In this document: positions 12,345 to 14,513 of the stretch, piece after piece
Position numbering within the stretch: the stretch's first letter is position 1
Layout: each line of letters starts with the position of its first letter
Origin: JBFHNV01 sp965365655
GTDB lineage: Bacteria; Pseudomonadota; Gammaproteobacteria; HK1
NCBI GenBank assembly: GCA_965365655.1
Contig: CBDUCN010000109.1
Span: forward strand, 1 to 14,513
Direction: 5' to 3'
DNA: 14,513 nucleotides
The notes under the pieces: model-generated
What the model was told of the DNA's origin: nothing
Seen by the model: the letters and a program-made list of their open reading frames with translations, nothing else
The model's database searches: none
Translations under genes and position numbers: made by a program

Positions 12345-13124
12345 ATGAACTCCCCGATCGATCACACCGTCGAGCAGACTCCCCGGGGCACGGTGCACGT
12401 GCTCACCGTGAACAACCCCGACAAGCTCAACGTGGTGGGCAGCGCCGCGCTGACGGCGCTCGGCCGCGCGCTCGCGGAGGTCGCGGCCGAGCGCGACGCA
12501 CGGCTGGCCATCCTGCGCGGCGCCGGCGAGCGCGCGTGGATCGGCGGCGCCGACATCACCGAGATGGCGGCCCTCGAGCCGACCGCCGCCGAGGCCTTCA
12601 TCCGCCGCATCCACGCCGTGTGCAGCGCCCTGCGCGAGCTTCCGGTGCCGGTGATCGCCGCGATCCGGGGCTGGTGCCTGGGCGCCGGGCTCGAGGTGGC
12701 CGCGTGCTGCGACCTGCGCCTCGCGGCCCACGGCAGCCGCTTCGGCATGCCCGAGGTGCGGGTCGGCCTGCCGTCGGTGATCGAGGCGGCGGTGCTGCCG
12801 CGGCTGGTCGGGGCCGGGCGCGCCCGCGACCTGGTGCTCACCGGGCGCGTGATCGACGACGAGGAGGCGTGGCGCTGGGGGCTGCTCGACGGCCGCGCGC
12901 CGGCCGACGAGCTGGACGCGCTGGTCGCGCAGCGCCGCGACGAGATCCTCGACGGCGCGCCGCGCGCGGTGCGCGTGCAGAAGCGGCTGTGCCGCGCGTG
13001 GGACGAGGAGCCGCTGGCGGAATCCGTCGAGCGCGGCGTGCGCGCGTTCGCCGACGCGTTCCGCCACGCGGAGCCGCGGGAGTACCTGCAGCGCTTCGTG
13101 AACCGCAAGCGCGACCCGCGGTGA
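12345..13124 (+). CDS. Enoyl-CoA hydratase/isomerase family protein
   Basis: A 259-residue crotonase-fold enzyme. The first oxyanion-hole segment is AWIGGADITEM and the second is RGWCLGAGLEVAACCDLRLA. Two acidic residues, Glu117 (in GLEV) and Glu137 (in GMPEVRVGLP), are 20 residues apart like Glu144 and Glu164 of rat enoyl-CoA hydratase, so a true hydratase is likely. The segment after Glu137 reads SVIEAAVLPRLVG instead of the common GAGGTQRL, marking a subgroup of unknown substrate. Only a weak purine stretch precedes the ATG at 12345. Its stop overlaps the start of the CoA-transferase gene by 4 bp, so both should act in one pathway: activation of an acid by CoA transfer and hydration of the unsaturated thioester. 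Confidence 0.88.
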   Translation: MNSPIDHTVEQTPRGTVHVLTVNNPDKLNVVGSAALTALGRALAEVAAERDARLAILRGAGERAWIGGADITEMAALEPTAAEAFIRRIHAVCSALRELPVPVIAAIRGWCLGAGLEVAACCDLRLAAHGSRFGMPEVRVGLPSVIEAAVLPRLVGAGRARDLVLTGRVIDDEEAWRWGLLDGRAPADELDALVAQRRDEILDGAPRAVRVQKRLCRAWDEEPLAESVERGVRAFADAFRHAEPREYLQRFVNRKRDPR

Positions 13125-14332
13125 GCGCGTCGGCGATCGGCGCTGACGGCCCGCTCACGGGCATCCGGGTGGTGGATCTCACCACCATCATCCTCGGCCC
13201 GTTCGCGACCCAGATCCTCGGCGACATGGGCGCCGACGTGATCAAGGTGGAGCCGCCCGGCGGCGACGCCGTGCGCAGCGTCGGCCCGCCGCCCACCGGC
13301 GGGCGCGCGTCGGTGTTCCTCGGCTCGAACCGCAACAAGCGATCGGTGGTGCTGGACCTGAAGCGCGACGCGGGCCGCGAGGCGATGATGCGCCTGGTGC
13401 GCGGCGCCGACGTGTTCGTGCACAACATGCGCCCGCAGGCGGTGGACCGGCTGGGCCTCGGCGCCGACGCGCTTCGCGCCGCGCACCCGCGGCTTGTGTA
13501 CTGCGGCGCCTACGGCTTCCGCCGCGCGGGCCCGTACGCGGGCAAGCCCGCGTACGACGACATGATCCAGGCCGCGTCGGGACTGGCCGCGCTGCAGGGC
13601 GCCGGCGGCGCGCCGCGCTACGTGACCTCGTCGCTGTGCGACAAGATCACCGCGCAGTCCGTGGCGCACGCGGTGACCCTGGCGCTGTTCCACCGCGAGC
13701 GCAGCGGCGACGGGCAGGCGCTGGAGGTCACGATGTTCGAGACCATGACCGCGTTCAACATGGTCGAGCACCTGTACGGGCAGACCTACGTGCCCGCACG
13801 CACGCCCGCCGGCTACACGCGCACGCTGTCACCGCACCGCCGCCCGTTCCGCACGCTGGACGGCTACATCGGCGTGCTGCCCTACAGCGACGCGCAGTGG
13901 CGCGGCGTGTTCACGGTGGCCGGCCGTCCGGAGCTGTCGCACGACCCGCGCTTCCACGATCTGGAGTCCCGCCACGCGAACATCGACGCGCTGTACGAGC
14001 TGCTGGGCGCCCTGCTCGCGACCCGCTCGACCGGCGACTGGCTGGACGACCTGGACGCCGCCAACGTGCCCGCGATGGCGGTGCTCACCGGCGACGACCT
14101 GATCGACGACGAGCACCTGAAGGCGGTGGACTTCTGGCAGTTCGCGCACGACCCCGAGCTGGGCCGGCTGCGCATGCCCGGCATCGCGGCCCAGTTCTCC
14201 GCGACCCCGGGGCGCATCCGCCGCCTCCCGCCGCGCCTCGGCGAGCACAGCGCGGAGGTCCTGGCCGAGGCCGGCTACGGCGACGCGCAGATCGCGGAGA
14301 TGGCCGCGGCCGGAGTTACCCGGCTCGGCTGA
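13121..14332 (+). CDS. CaiB/BaiF (family III) CoA-transferase
   Basis: A 403-residue enzyme that moves CoA between carboxylic acids. Family signatures are visible: LTGIRVVDLTTIILGPFATQ at the N terminus, LGDMGADVIKVEPPGGD, NRNKRSVVLDLK, ADVFVHNMRPQAVDRLGL, and PAYDDMIQAASGL. The likely catalytic aspartate is Asp174 in SSLCDKITAQ, at the position of Asp169 of formyl-CoA transferase. GDGQALEVTMFETMTAFNM follows, as usual. The GTG start at 13121 shares four bases with the hydratase stop (GTGA); no separate ribosome binding site is evident, indicating translational coupling. Substrates cannot be read from sequence. Family members act on carnitine, bile acids, oxalate, succinate/mesaconate and others; with a hydratase alongside, a short catabolic route for an unsaturated or hydroxylated acid is most plausible. 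Confidence 0.92.
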   Translation: MSASAIGADGPLTGIRVVDLTTIILGPFATQILGDMGADVIKVEPPGGDAVRSVGPPPTGGRASVFLGSNRNKRSVVLDLKRDAGREAMMRLVRGADVFVHNMRPQAVDRLGLGADALRAAHPRLVYCGAYGFRRAGPYAGKPAYDDMIQAASGLAALQGAGGAPRYVTSSLCDKITAQSVAHAVTLALFHRERSGDGQALEVTMFETMTAFNMVEHLYGQTYVPARTPAGYTRTLSPHRRPFRTLDGYIGVLPYSDAQWRGVFTVAGRPELSHDPRFHDLESRHANIDALYELLGALLATRSTGDWLDDLDAANVPAMAVLTGDDLIDDEHLKAVDFWQFAHDPELGRLRMPGIAAQFSATPGRIRRLPPRLGEHSAEVLAEAGYGDAQIAEMAAAGVTRLG

Positions 14333-14377
14333 CGGGCCGCTCGCAGCCGCCGGACACGGACACGTCGATCCCGGCCC

Positions 14378-14391
14378 CTCGTGACCACGAG
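14378..14391. terminator. Inverted repeat after the CoA-transferase gene
   Basis: CTCGTG-AC-CACGAG is a perfect 6-bp inverted repeat 45 bases beyond the stop codon. It may help end the hydratase/transferase transcript. There is no T-run. Confidence 0.25.
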
Positions 14392-14441
14392 CCACGGCAT
14401 CGGCGAGTCAGCGGGCTGTTGATGTTCGACAGCCTGCGCCC

Positions 14442-14457
14442 GGCACAGGGATGTGCC
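14442..14457. repeat. Short perfect hairpin GGCACA/TGTGCC
   Basis: GGCACA-GGGA-TGTGCC is a 6-bp stem with a GGGA loop, only 3 bases before the larger hairpin at 14461-14490. It could be part of a terminator pair or of a control region for a gene beyond the edge. An 8-of-10 FNR-like match, TTGAT-GTTC-GACAG, lies just upstream at 14419-14432. Confidence 0.3.
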
Positions 14458-14460
14458 CGC

Positions 14461-14490
14461 ATGAATCGATCACGCAAGTGATTGATTCAT
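14461..14490. repeat. Long AT-rich inverted repeat with a GCAA loop
   Basis: ATGAATCGATCAC (14461-14473) and GTGATTGATTCAT (14478-14490) pair over 13 bp, with one G-T mismatch that is a G-U pair in RNA, around a GCAA loop of the GNRA type. It is AT-rich in a GC-rich window, which favours a selected element. As DNA, a 30-bp palindrome fits an operator of a TetR-like regulator. As RNA, it would be a stable hairpin. The right arm ends in an ATG at 14488 that stays open to the edge (MERAGDRV), so a gene may begin there, although no ribosome binding site is visible. Confidence 0.5.
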
Positions 14491-14513
14491 GGAGCGAGCG
14501 GGAGACCGCGTCT

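Noticed and set aside
1..14513. Mobile elements, CRISPR arrays, tRNA or rRNA genes
   Set aside because: I looked for transposase or integrase motifs, spaced repeats and tRNA-like cloverleaves and found none. Base composition is even across the window apart from short promoter-like patches.

Overview
The window is GC-rich with strong third-position GC bias. Gene content (adenosylcobalamin-dependent ribonucleotide reductase, PHA synthase, PP2C phosphatase, PilZ-like protein, sigma-54-type and FNR-type sites) suggests a metabolically versatile beta- or gammaproteobacterium. I cannot name a genus. No rRNA, tRNA, CRISPR array, insertion sequence or phage gene is visible. The many long ORFs in other frames and on the opposite strand look like shadows of the high GC.

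Layout. 1-340 (-): 5' part of an exported protein that runs off the left edge. 341-772: gene-free divergent control region. 773-1177 (+): cupin. 1350-1832 (+): paired-CBS protein. 1939-3693 (+): compact class II ribonucleotide reductase. 3819-4430 and 4427-5809 (+): nicotinamidase (pncA) and nicotinate phosphoribosyltransferase (pncB), overlapping by 4 bp. 5919-7376 (+): amidase-signature hydrolase. 7599-8015 (+): PilZ-like protein behind a sigma-54-type promoter. 8155-8994 (-): PP2C phosphatase. 9171-9413 (-): stand-alone acyl carrier protein. 9414-9816: gene-free. 9817-10290 (+): exported DsrE-like protein. 10409-12142 (+): polyhydroxyalkanoate synthase. 12345-13124 and 13121-14332 (+): enoyl-CoA hydratase-like enzyme and CaiB/BaiF CoA-transferase, again overlapping by 4 bp. 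14333-14513: gene-free end region with three inverted repeats, including a 13-bp stem closed by a GCAA loop.

The most coherent theme is survival at low oxygen. Boxes resembling the FNR/Anr site (TTGAY-N4-RTCAA, 9 of 10 positions each) lie upstream of the CBS gene, of pncA and of the PHA synthase. The last two sit almost the same distance from their start codons (about 67-70 bp). The CBS protein, class II reductase and nicotinate phosphoribosyltransferase recall Hrp1, NrdZ and PncB2 of the Mycobacterium tuberculosis DosR dormancy regulon. A plausible reading is an oxygen-limitation island providing oxygen-independent dNTP synthesis, NAD salvage, a nucleotide-sensing CBS protein and carbon/reductant storage as PHA. 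The sequence supports the gene identities well. The shared regulation is inference.
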